Of a stretch of 7,472 nucleotides of DNA, positions 1-6,362 are shown piece after piece. The stretch lies in NCBI GenBank assembly GCA_002690085.1, contig NZDM01000056.1, forward strand, positions 1 to 7,472. Direction: 5' to 3'. Made by a program: the position numbers and the translations under genes. The stretch is from Flavobacteriaceae bacterium (lineage in GTDB: Bacteria > Bacteroidota > Bacteroidia > Flavobacteriales > Flavobacteriaceae). Below the pieces are notes generated by a model. The model made no database searches. It saw only the letters and a list, made by a program, of their open reading frames with translations, and was not told where the DNA came from. Position 1 is the first letter of the stretch. The number at the start of each line of letters is the position of its first letter.

Positions 1-97
1 AGTGTAGAGTCTTGGTGTTGGGTTGCTTTTGCCAACCATGAAAGCGGTATCCTAAAAATTGAAATTTAACAAGATAGTAATAACGCTTTTGAAACAT
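1..97 (-). CDS. truA: tRNA pseudouridine(38-40) synthase TruA-like protein, N-terminal fragment cut by the window edge
   Basis: The reverse strand from base 97 reads ATG and stays open to the window edge, giving 32 complete codons. The start of the peptide is MFQKRYYYLV, followed by a segment containing YRFHGWQKQPNTKT. A basic N-terminus followed by a Y-x-x-x-Y strand and then HGWQ-x-Q is the signature opening of the TruA family, which isomerises uridine to pseudouridine at positions 38-40 of the tRNA anticodon arm. The start is well fixed: an in-frame TAA lies at 101-103, two codons upstream, so the earlier ATG at 119-121 cannot be used. The gene begins 26 bases after the prohibitin-like gene and is probably its co-transcribed neighbour. 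The catalytic aspartate lies outside the window, so activity cannot be judged. The TruA assignment rests on about 30 residues. Confidence 0.72.
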   Translation of the reverse strand, partial: MFQKRYYYLVKFQFLGYRFHGWQKQPNTKTLH

Positions 98-123
98 GGT
101 TTAAAACACCAAGGATACCATAA

Positions 124-936
124 TTATTGATTGCCTAAGATAATGGGCATGCCTGAATCACCAGAACCAATTACAATCACCTTGCTATTGGGTGATTCGG
201 CTAGTTTAACAGTGGCTTCAATTCCCTTATCCTGAAGAATTTTTTCATTCAAAGACGCACTTAAAATGCGGTTAGCATCTGCCTTTCCTTGGGCTTCGAT
301 ACGCTGTTTTTGGGCTTCTTTGTCGGCAGTAACCAATCTAAATTCGTACTCTAAAGATTGTTGCTCTTGCTTTAACTTTCCTTCAATCGCATTTTTAATG
401 GTTTCTGGAAGTTTGACATCCTCAACGAGTACACGTTTTACATTTAAGAATTGGCCTTTCATCAAGTTTACCACTTCATCCAATATTTCTTGCTCAATCA
501 CATCGCGCTTGCTAGAATATAACTGCTCAGGCGTGTAACGTCCAACCACACTTCGCGCTGCAGCGTTTACTGCAGGGTTTAAGAGTTCTAATACGTAATC
601 TTGTCCTTTGGTTTTGATAAGTTTACCAAGATTTTCATATTCTGGCTCGAACCAGATGGTACCATTGACACGTACTTCAAGTCCGTTTACAGAAAGTACA
701 TTCATTTCATCGGATATAGATTGTTGACGTACTTTAAAAATTAACATAGAGTTCCAAGGCGCAACAATGTGAAAGCCTTCACCATAAGTTTTTTCAGTAT
801 TTATACCATCTCCAAAGCGCTCGAACAATACACCACCCTCACCAGGACCAATGGTAACAGCTGCTTTGGAAATAATGATTACGGCAAAGCCGATGACAAA
901 TATAATAGGAAGACCGATTTTAGGAAAATTTTGCAT
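124..936 (-). CDS. Prohibitin-like SPFH/Band 7 membrane protein
   Basis: This is a 270-residue protein with one N-terminal membrane segment (about residues 8-25), an SPFH domain (about 26-185), and a charged helix rich in Glu, Gln and Lys (about 185-235) likely to form a coiled coil. It ends with the strand KVIVIG (252-257) and a short tail. The features GPGEGG (30-35), YGEGFH (51-56), APW (59-61) and RYTPEQLYSSKR (133-144) fit bacterial prohibitin homologues. Such proteins oligomerise into ring or cage scaffolds at the inner membrane, where they can organise microdomains or restrain proteases such as FtsH. The bulk is predicted to sit on the periplasmic side if the segment is a signal anchor, which is inference. 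The gene starts 18 bases after the VWA gene and has no clear Shine-Dalgarno sequence, as is usual in Bacteroidota. The family is secure; the cellular role here is not known. Confidence 0.9.
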   Translation of the reverse strand: MQNFPKIGLPIIFVIGFAVIIISKAAVTIGPGEGGVLFERFGDGINTEKTYGEGFHIVAPWNSMLIFKVRQQSISDEMNVLSVNGLEVRVNGTIWFEPEYENLGKLIKTKGQDYVLELLNPAVNAAARSVVGRYTPEQLYSSKRDVIEQEILDEVVNLMKGQFLNVKRVLVEDVKLPETIKNAIEGKLKQEQQSLEYEFRLVTADKEAQKQRIEAQGKADANRILSASLNEKILQDKGIEATVKLAESPNSKVIVIGSGDSGMPIILGNQ

Positions 937-954
937 TTTATAAAGATTTAGTTA

Positions 955-2985
955 TTAAATTAATCCGAAATATTTTCTAATAAACCACTCGGATGCGAGA
1001 CTTAAAAGTAACAGCAATAAAAGTAATTTAAAGTGAATCAAAGGTACAGATTTTTTCTCTACTTTTTGAATGCTTTTATACTGTTCATTGGCTAGTAGTT
1101 TAGAAATTAAATTATCAACTGTGTTTTCATAAAATAGCTGCCCATTTGTTTGAAGTGCCAATTGTTGAAGTTGCGTTAGATTGGCATTTAAAAACTGTTT
1201 TTCAATGCTAAAAGGTAATATTTCAAAGCGTCCAGCCGTCGAGAATTGCTTGTTCTTTAAACGCACTCTATAGGAGTAGAATCCTGGTTGAAGACTTTGC
1301 AAATTGGCAACATATGTCCTGTTTTCGATCAACATGGGAAATATCAGAGGCTTCTTTAAATTTTTGGATTTAATTTCAATCTCCATTTCAGCATTGGGAT
1401 TAAATTCAAAATTTTCACCAAAAAACTGAGCATATACGGCAATGCGTTCTGACCCGTCAAAAATTGATGCATGAGATACTTTTAAACGATTTGTTGATTT
1501 CTGGGTACTCAAATATTGGAAAATAGATTTAAAATAGTTGTCAATCTTTTTAAAACTTTGATGCTGGCGGTAACAATACATACGCCATTTCCAGACATCT
1601 TCAGCCAATAAAACAACATGGCGTTTACCAGCATTAGAGTAAGAAAATAACATTGGTTGTTGGGTATTGATGTTATTTACCGTCTTGAAAATCAAAATAT
1701 TGTGTTGCCCTTTTAAAGTAGTACTGCCAAAAACTGTGGCGAGTGGTGGATAATTTTCAAAATTAATAGGCTCTAAAGCAAAGTCCTCAAAGTTCTGGTT
1801 AGAAGCGCCTTGATAAACTTCATTTTGTGTCGTAGCTTCTTGATTAAAATTAGACTGAATGTCATTTAAAAAGCTCCAATCTGTATAAGTACCACCAATG
1901 GTGAATGTGTTTATATTGTACTTTTCAATGGCTTCATATGCCGTTTTAAAACGGTTGTTGGGTTGGTACAAGACTGCAACAGTATAGGCACTAGCATTAT
2001 TTAGAAATTTTTCAGGGCTGAGCAATTCAATTTCGTAATTATTTTGCGTTTCAAGGATTGCCTTAAAGGCACCCAAATCAGGATGTGAACTTTCAGAAAT
2101 TAAAGCAATTTTAATTTGTTGATCAATCACTTCTATACCAAATTCTACAATATTATTGGTCGTTAATTTTTCCTCTTTGAGTGGTGACAACACAGCACGA
2201 AAGCGTTGTAAACCAACTCTTTTGGCTTTTAGATATGCAATTTTAGACATCGAATTGGATTCTGGAGATAATTGTAAGGGTTTATCCAACAACAATGAGG
2301 CCCCCGAATAAATTTTCAAATTGGATTGAATGCTTCGGCTGCCATTGTAATTTACAAAAATCTCAACAGGAAAAGTATTCCCTAAAAAGGTGTATTTGTT
2401 GACATTTAATTGCTGAATTTTCAAATCTACATAAGGGGTCGTATCCCCTATTACGACTGGAAATACAGCCTGTGAAAGGAATTTTGATTGGTATAAATAA
2501 GAATTACCAATGGTTTGATTCCCATCAGAAAGCAAAACCACAGCCGCTTGATCGTCTTTATGAATAGCATTGATGGTTTCTAAACTTTTACCAATATTGG
2601 TTTGAGTTCCCGTGTAATCTAAGGAGTCCAATAAGGCAAAATCCTTGTCAAATTTATAGCTTTGGATTTCAAATTTTTCATTTAAAAGAGTGTTTTCGGA
2701 TAGTTTTTTTAAAGTTGAATTTAACAACTCTGTTCTATTTAGGAATTGAATCGACTGTGTGTTGTCAACTAAAATAGACAGTCTAGGCTTCACAATTCGG
2801 GAACTATTAAGATCTGTTTTTGGATTCAAAATTAACAACAATAAAGCCCCTATTGATAGGGCGCGAAATGTAGTGAGTACCCATAAAAAAGTCGAAGATT
2901 TACGCCAGGGTTTGTATTGAAAAAGCGCTACAAGTAGCGCTATAATTGCAGTGACTGTGATGTAAAACAACAAAGACTCTCTCAT
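955..2985 (-). CDS. Membrane-anchored von Willebrand factor A protein of unknown function
   Basis: Numbering is from the ATG at 2985, giving 676 residues. Two hydrophobic segments (about 5-24 and 33-55) come first. A VWA domain follows (about 68-185) with an intact metal-ion-dependent adhesion site: DNTQS (74-78), the threonine of QTNIG (T129) and the aspartate of LLSDGNQ (D154). Beta-rich, Ig-like sequence (about 187-290) leads into a segment resembling the class I glutamine amidotransferase-like fold (about 292-495). That segment contains SHPDLGAF, VAVLYQP and IGGTYTDW, and ends near WKWRM (465-469). A second beta-rich region (about 505-590) precedes a Leu-rich membrane segment (about 652-666). 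The bulk therefore lies between membrane anchors, probably in the periplasm. The frame also extends to a TTG at 2998-3000, but ATG is preferred because TTG starts are rare in this group. The gene sits between fabG and a prohibitin-like gene. I know no characterised function; BatA-like proteins also carry VWA domains but are much shorter. Confidence 0.85.
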   Translation of the reverse strand: MRESLLFYITVTAIIALLVALFQYKPWRKSSTFLWVLTTFRALSIGALLLLILNPKTDLNSSRIVKPRLSILVDNTQSIQFLNRTELLNSTLKKLSENTLLNEKFEIQSYKFDKDFALLDSLDYTGTQTNIGKSLETINAIHKDDQAAVVLLSDGNQTIGNSYLYQSKFLSQAVFPVVIGDTTPYVDLKIQQLNVNKYTFLGNTFPVEIFVNYNGSRSIQSNLKIYSGASLLLDKPLQLSPESNSMSKIAYLKAKRVGLQRFRAVLSPLKEEKLTTNNIVEFGIEVIDQQIKIALISESSHPDLGAFKAILETQNNYEIELLSPEKFLNNASAYTVAVLYQPNNRFKTAYEAIEKYNINTFTIGGTYTDWSFLNDIQSNFNQEATTQNEVYQGASNQNFEDFALEPINFENYPPLATVFGSTTLKGQHNILIFKTVNNINTQQPMLFSYSNAGKRHVVLLAEDVWKWRMYCYRQHQSFKKIDNYFKSIFQYLSTQKSTNRLKVSHASIFDGSERIAVYAQFFGENFEFNPNAEMEIEIKSKNLKKPLIFPMLIENRTYVANLQSLQPGFYSYRVRLKNKQFSTAGRFEILPFSIEKQFLNANLTQLQQLALQTNGQLFYENTVDNLISKLLANEQYKSIQKVEKKSVPLIHFKLLLLLLLLSLASEWFIRKYFGLI

Positions 2986-3006
2986 GCTAAAATCATCCAA
3001 AAAAAA

Positions 3007-3753
3007 TTAGGTAAGCATGCCTCCATCTACATTAAGTGTTTGCCCGGTAACATAAGCTGAAAGGTCACTTGCAAAATAGACACAGGCATTTGCGATATCT
3101 TCAGCTGTCCCTCCTCTTTTTAATGGAATTCCAGCACGCCACTGCTCAACTACTACAGGATCTAGTTTGGCAGTCATTTCAGTTTCAATAAAACCTGGTG
3201 CAATCACATTGCTACGAATGTTACGTGAGCCAAGTTCTAAAGCGACAGACTTGGAAAACCCAATAATTCCTGCCTTAGAAGCGGCATAATTAGTTTGTCC
3301 TGCATTGCCTTTCACACCGACCACTGAACTCATGTTAATAATAGAGCCTTTACGTTGTTTTAACATAGTTCGTTGGACTGCTTTGGTCATATTAAACACA
3401 GATTTCAGGTTAACTTCAATAACTTCATCAAAATCTTCTTCTACCATACGCATCAATAAATTGTCTTTGGTAATCCCCGCATTGTTAACTAAAATATCTA
3501 TTTGACCAAAATCTTCAAGGACCTTGACGGCGAGTTCTTGAGCTGCGGCAAAGTCTGCAGCATTGCTTTGATAAGCCTTTACTTTTGTTCCGTATGCTTG
3601 AAGAGATTTTTCAAGGGCTTCAGCAGCTTCTGAAGACGAGCTATAGGTAAAAGCAACGTCAGCACCTTGTTGCGCAAAAACAGTGGCGATACCACTGCCT
3701 ATGCCTCTGCTAGCACCTGTAATAATAGCGGTTTTTCCTTTAAGTAATTTCAT
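3007..3753 (-). CDS. fabG: 3-oxoacyl-[acyl-carrier-protein] reductase FabG
   Basis: This 248-residue short-chain dehydrogenase/reductase performs the NADPH-dependent reduction of 3-oxoacyl-ACP to (R)-3-hydroxyacyl-ACP in cytosolic type II fatty acid synthesis. The cofactor motif TGASRGIG is at 12-19 and NNAG at 90-93. The catalytic set is complete: N115, S143 (in NMSSVVG), Y156 and K160 (in NYAASK). The length is close to E. coli FabG (244) and it ends with VTGQTLNVDGG, typical of true FabG proteins rather than general dehydrogenases. It is the first gene of the left-hand operon, preceded by a good promoter candidate and followed closely by the VWA gene. Its product, 3-hydroxyacyl-ACP, is also the donor for LpxA and LpxD encoded to the right, so the location is functionally coherent. 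Some FabG-like paralogues act on other substrates; this one looks canonical. Confidence 0.95.
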   Translation of the reverse strand: MKLLKGKTAIITGASRGIGSGIATVFAQQGADVAFTYSSSSEAAEALEKSLQAYGTKVKAYQSNAADFAAAQELAVKVLEDFGQIDILVNNAGITKDNLLMRMVEEDFDEVIEVNLKSVFNMTKAVQRTMLKQRKGSIINMSSVVGVKGNAGQTNYAASKAGIIGFSKSVALELGSRNIRSNVIAPGFIETEMTAKLDPVVVEQWRAGIPLKRGGTAEDIANACVYFASDLSAYVTGQTLNVDGGMLT

Positions 3754-3780
3754 TTGATGTGTGTTGATTTATAATAATTC

Positions 3781-3810
3781 CAAATATAGGAAATCCCAAG
3801 TTATATGCAA
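3781..3810 (-). promoter_or_regulatory. Bacteroidota-type promoter for fabG
   Basis: On the reverse strand a -7 element TATATTTG (3781-3788) matches the consensus TAnnTTTG exactly. A TTG (3808-3810) lies 19 bases upstream, matching the -33 element and the usual 19-21 base spacing. Transcription would start near base 3776, about 20 bases before the fabG ATG. No other signal was seen in the 161-base sucD-fabG gap. The match and spacing are seen directly; activity is inferred from the known consensus for the primary sigma factor of this phylum. Confidence 0.6.
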
Positions 3811-3914
3811 TCCGTTATTTAAAAATTACAATTGATCCGATGGATTCGATATTATTGCGAAAAATAGTTTTGATTGTCCCAGTTGTAGAGTGCAGTTCAC
3901 AATCGATTAAAAGT

Positions 3915-4787
3915 TTATCCTAAAACTTCAGCGACTTTTTTTCCAATTTCGGCAGGAGAATCTACCACGTGCATACCACAAGCGCGCATGATGCGTTTTT
4001 TGGCTTGTGCGGTATCGTCGCTGCCACCAACAATGGCTCCAGCATGACCCATTGTACGTCCAGCAGGTGCAGTTTCTCCAGCAATAAAGCCAACGACAGG
4101 TTTACTGCTGCCACATTCTTTATACCACTGGGCAGCATCACCCTCTAGCTGACCTCCGATTTCGCCAATCATAACCACACAGTCTGTTTCAGAATCATTG
4201 ATGAGTAGTTCCAAGGCGTCCTTTGTTGTAGTGCCAATAATAGGGTCACCTCCAATACCAATGGCTGTAGAAACACCTAAGCCTTGCTTTACTACTTGAT
4301 CTGCAGCTTCATAAGTTAAGGTTCCAGATTTAGAAACCACACCAACACGACCCTTTTTAAAAACAAAACCAGGCATGATACCTACTTTAGCCTCATCAGG
4401 TGTAATGACGCCAGGACAATTTGGTCCTACCAATCGGCAGTTTTTATCTTTAATGTAATTTGAAGCCTTTATCATATCGGCGACAGGGATACCCTCTGTA
4501 ATTGTAATAATAACATCAATCGCTGCATCGGATGCTTCCATAATTGCATCGGCTGCAAATGCTGGCGGAACAAAAATAATCGTTGTATTGGCGCCAACAG
4601 CTTCAACAGCCTCTTTAACGGTATTAAAAACAGGCTTTTCCAAATGAGTTTGTCCACCTTTACCAGGAGTAACGCCCCCAACGACATTAGTGCCATAAGC
4701 AATCATTTGTTCGGCATGAAACGTTCCTTCGCTACCTGTAAATCCTTGAACAATTATTTTGGAATCTTTGTTTACTAATACACTCAT
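3915..4787 (-). CDS. sucD: Succinyl-CoA synthetase (ADP/GDP-forming) alpha subunit
   Basis: The alpha subunit binds CoA and carries the phosphohistidine in the reversible conversion of succinyl-CoA to succinate with substrate-level formation of a nucleoside triphosphate, in the TCA cycle. The 290 residues match the usual length (E. coli 289). The N-terminal CoA-binding fold has QGFTGSEGTFH (14-24), GGVTPGKGG (37-45) and VGPNCPG (120-126), with C124 in the CoA site. The phosphorylated histidine is H248 in GRTMGHAGA (243-251), and E209 in GEIGG is the partner glutamate. The ATG lacks a Shine-Dalgarno sequence. The beta subunit gene sucC is not adjacent on either side, so it must lie elsewhere in the genome. 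With spacers of about 60 bases upstream and 160 downstream, each with a promoter-like site, sucD may be its own transcription unit. Confidence 0.97.
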   Translation of the reverse strand: MSVLVNKDSKIIVQGFTGSEGTFHAEQMIAYGTNVVGGVTPGKGGQTHLEKPVFNTVKEAVEAVGANTTIIFVPPAFAADAIMEASDAAIDVIITITEGIPVADMIKASNYIKDKNCRLVGPNCPGVITPDEAKVGIMPGFVFKKGRVGVVSKSGTLTYEAADQVVKQGLGVSTAIGIGGDPIIGTTTKDALELLINDSETDCVVMIGEIGGQLEGDAAQWYKECGSSKPVVGFIAGETAPAGRTMGHAGAIVGGSDDTAQAKKRIMRACGMHVVDSPAEIGKKVAEVLG

Positions 4788-4809
4788 TAAAGACTATTTT
4801 TTGATTGAT

Positions 4810-4857
4810 ACAAATGTAATTTTTTGAAGTTGATTTTTAAAAACAAATGTTATTTTT
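4810..4857. repeat. Short direct repeat upstream of sucD
   Basis: On the plus strand ACAAATGTAATTTTT (4810-4824) and ACAAATGTTATTTTT (4843-4857) agree at 14 of 15 positions and start 33 bases apart. The left copy contains the putative sucD -7 element; the right copy overlaps the stop codon of the lpxD-like gene. The repeat could be a duplicated promoter element or chance in AT-rich sequence. Confidence 0.4.
4811..4818 (-). promoter_or_regulatory. Possible -7 promoter element for sucD
   Basis: The reverse strand reads TACATTTG, an exact match to the Bacteroidota -7 consensus TAnnTTTG, 24 bases before the sucD start codon. The nearest TTTG upstream (4844-4847) is 25 bases away, longer than the usual 19-21, so the -33 half is weak. 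A start near 4806 would leave a leader of about 20 bases. The match is real, but one short motif in AT-rich DNA can arise by chance. Confidence 0.4.
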
Positions 4858-5785
4858 CTTTTAACTTTTGTATCAAGTCTGGTAATTGTTTCAGATTGGC
4901 CAATTCTTTGAGTTTTGAGCGCGATTCCTGTATGGGTGTTCCAAAGTAAGTTTTACCACCAGCTACCGACTTTGTCACCCCAGTTTGCCCTAAAATAACC
5001 GCTTTTGATCCTATGGTAATACCACTGTTGGTTCCAACTTGACCCCATAGTGTCACTTCATCTTCAATAACGCAACAACCAGCAATCCCAGTCTGAGATG
5101 CAATTAAGCACTTTTTACCAATTAATGTATCATGACCCACTTGAATTTGATTGTCCAACTTGGAGCCAGCACCAATGGTAGTGTCACCTGTAACACCTCT
5201 GTCAATAGTACATCCAGTTCCTATATGAACATCATTTTCAATGCATACACGACCACAAGAAATTAAGGGATCAAAGCCCTCATGTCGCTTTTTGTAGTAA
5301 AATGCATCGCCACCAATCACAGTCCCTGAACCAATCACGACATTATCGCCAATATAAGTGTCAGATACAATGGTCACATTGGCGTGTATGAGGCAATTGC
5401 TTCCAATTTGAACATTTGGACCAATAAAAATACCTGGCTGTAATAGCGTACCCTCGCCTATTTTAGCTTTAGGATCAATATTTAAAGACGCGCTAATGAA
5501 AGGTTTAAAATGTTTGGTTAATTTATTGAAATCACGAAATGGGTCATCTGAAATGAGAAGAGATTTGTCAACTGGGCAGTCAACTTTTTTATTTATCAAA
5601 ACAACTGTTGCAGCCGAGTTTAGCGCTTTTTCGTAATATTTAGGATGGTCTACAAAAACAATATCACCCGTTGTAACCACATGAATCTCATTCATTCCTA
5701 ATACGGGAAAATCCGCGTTGCCTATAAAATCACAATTTAGAATTGCTGCAATTTTTTCAAGGGTCTGAGGAGTTTGGAATTTCAT
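4850..5785 (-). CDS. LpxD-like UDP-3-O-acyl-glucosamine N-acyltransferase, divergent paralogue
   Basis: This 311-residue protein has the LpxD architecture. An N-terminal uridine-binding domain (about 1-95, with GDIVFVDHPKYY at 40-51) is followed by a left-handed beta-helix of hexapeptide repeats (about 102-275) and a C-terminal helix rich in Leu and Lys (about 285-311). LpxD transfers an (R)-3-hydroxyacyl chain from ACP to the 2-amino group of UDP-3-O-acylglucosamine in lipid A synthesis, in the cytoplasm. TIDRG (193-197) and the catalytic histidine H218 in QVGHD are present. The second conserved histidine of LpxD (E. coli H276, normally in a GH motif) aligns by eye with G255 in GTNSGITIG. 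The protein is shorter than E. coli LpxD (341). Flavobacteria usually carry a canonical lpxD upstream of lpxC/fabZ, so this is probably a second copy with altered acyl or sugar specificity. It follows efp by 5 bases. Confidence 0.85.
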   Translation of the reverse strand: MKFQTPQTLEKIAAILNCDFIGNADFPVLGMNEIHVVTTGDIVFVDHPKYYEKALNSAATVVLINKKVDCPVDKSLLISDDPFRDFNKLTKHFKPFISASLNIDPKAKIGEGTLLQPGIFIGPNVQIGSNCLIHANVTIVSDTYIGDNVVIGSGTVIGGDAFYYKKRHEGFDPLISCGRVCIENDVHIGTGCTIDRGVTGDTTIGAGSKLDNQIQVGHDTLIGKKCLIASQTGIAGCCVIEDEVTLWGQVGTNSGITIGSKAVILGQTGVTKSVAGGKTYFGTPIQESRSKLKELANLKQLPDLIQKLKEK

Positions 5786-5790
5786 GGCAT

Positions 5791-6357
5791 TTACACTTTG
5801 ACTCTTTCTTTGTAGGTCCCTTTGACTGTTTCTACCTTTATTTTATCGCCTTCGTTGATAAACAATGGCACCATGATAGAGGCGCCTGTTTCAACAGTTG
5901 CCGGCTTGGTGGCATTGGTTGCAGTATTGCCTTTGACGCCTGGTTCAGTTGATGTAACTTCCAAAATAACACTGGCAGGCATGTCTACAGAAAGTGGCAT
6001 CTCGTCTTCAGAGTTAATGATAACGGTTACAAGCTCACCTTCTTTGAGTAAACCGGGATTATCAATAGCCGCTTTGTTTATGGTAATCTGGTTGTAATCT
6101 TCCACATTCATAAAATGGAATTGATCGCCTTCGGGATAGAGATATTGAAATTTGTGGGTTTCTACACGGACATCGTCAATTTTATGGCCTGCAGAAAAGG
6201 TGTTGTCAATGACTTTTCCCGTGGTAACACTTTTTAATTTCGTACGAACAAACGCAGGTCCCTTTCCAGGCTTTACATGTAAAAATTCAATAATTTTAAA
6301 AATATCATGGTTGTAACGTATGCATAAACCATTTCTAATATCGGATGTATTTGCCAT
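5791..6357 (-). CDS. efp: Elongation factor P
   Basis: EF-P binds the ribosome between the P and E sites and promotes peptide bond formation at consecutive prolines. The 188 residues equal the length of E. coli EF-P and contain the three expected beta-barrel domains: KOW-like (about 1-63), OB (about 66-128) and a C-terminal domain (about 130-188). The final domain has the typical VPLFINEGD (163-171) and ends YKERVKV. The domain I tip loop reads VKPGKGPAF (28-36), with K32 at the position that reaches the peptidyl-transferase centre. The loop has proline at 34 where E. coli has glutamine. A PGKGP loop is known in actinobacterial EF-P that works with unmodified lysine; whether that applies here is inference. 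No modification enzyme such as EpmA or EpmB is encoded in the window. The gene is embedded in the lipid A operon with 5-base gaps on each side. Confidence 0.97.
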   Translation of the reverse strand: MANTSDIRNGLCIRYNHDIFKIIEFLHVKPGKGPAFVRTKLKSVTTGKVIDNTFSAGHKIDDVRVETHKFQYLYPEGDQFHFMNVEDYNQITINKAAIDNPGLLKEGELVTVIINSEDEMPLSVDMPASVILEVTSTEPGVKGNTATNATKPATVETGASIMVPLFINEGDKIKVETVKGTYKERVKV

Positions 6358-6362
6358 ATTTT

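Noticed and set aside
1..69. Plus-strand frame open from the window edge to TAA at 67-69, which could be the end of a forward gene.
   Set aside because: Only 22 codons with no recognisable motif, and the opposite strand encodes a convincing TruA N-terminus over the same bases.
11..119. Dense inverted repeats that looked like a mobile element end or structured RNA.
   Set aside because: The arms lie mostly inside the truA-like coding region and its short spacer, do not form one continuous stem, and no target duplication or transposase is present.
955..1010. Run of leucines at the C-terminus of the VWA protein, considered as a frameshift or low-complexity artefact.
   Set aside because: It is followed by a charged end in the same frame and fits a normal C-terminal membrane anchor.
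3860..3904. Possible sucD terminator: GATTGT (3872-3877) and ACAATC (3899-3904) with a T-run on the reverse strand beyond.
   Set aside because: The stem is only 6 base pairs with a 21-base loop and little GC, and the T-run does not follow directly, so it is too weak to call.
4472..4702. A 76-codon Leu-rich minus-strand frame inside sucD.
   Set aside because: It overlaps the conserved sucD frame completely and its composition is that of an out-of-frame shadow.
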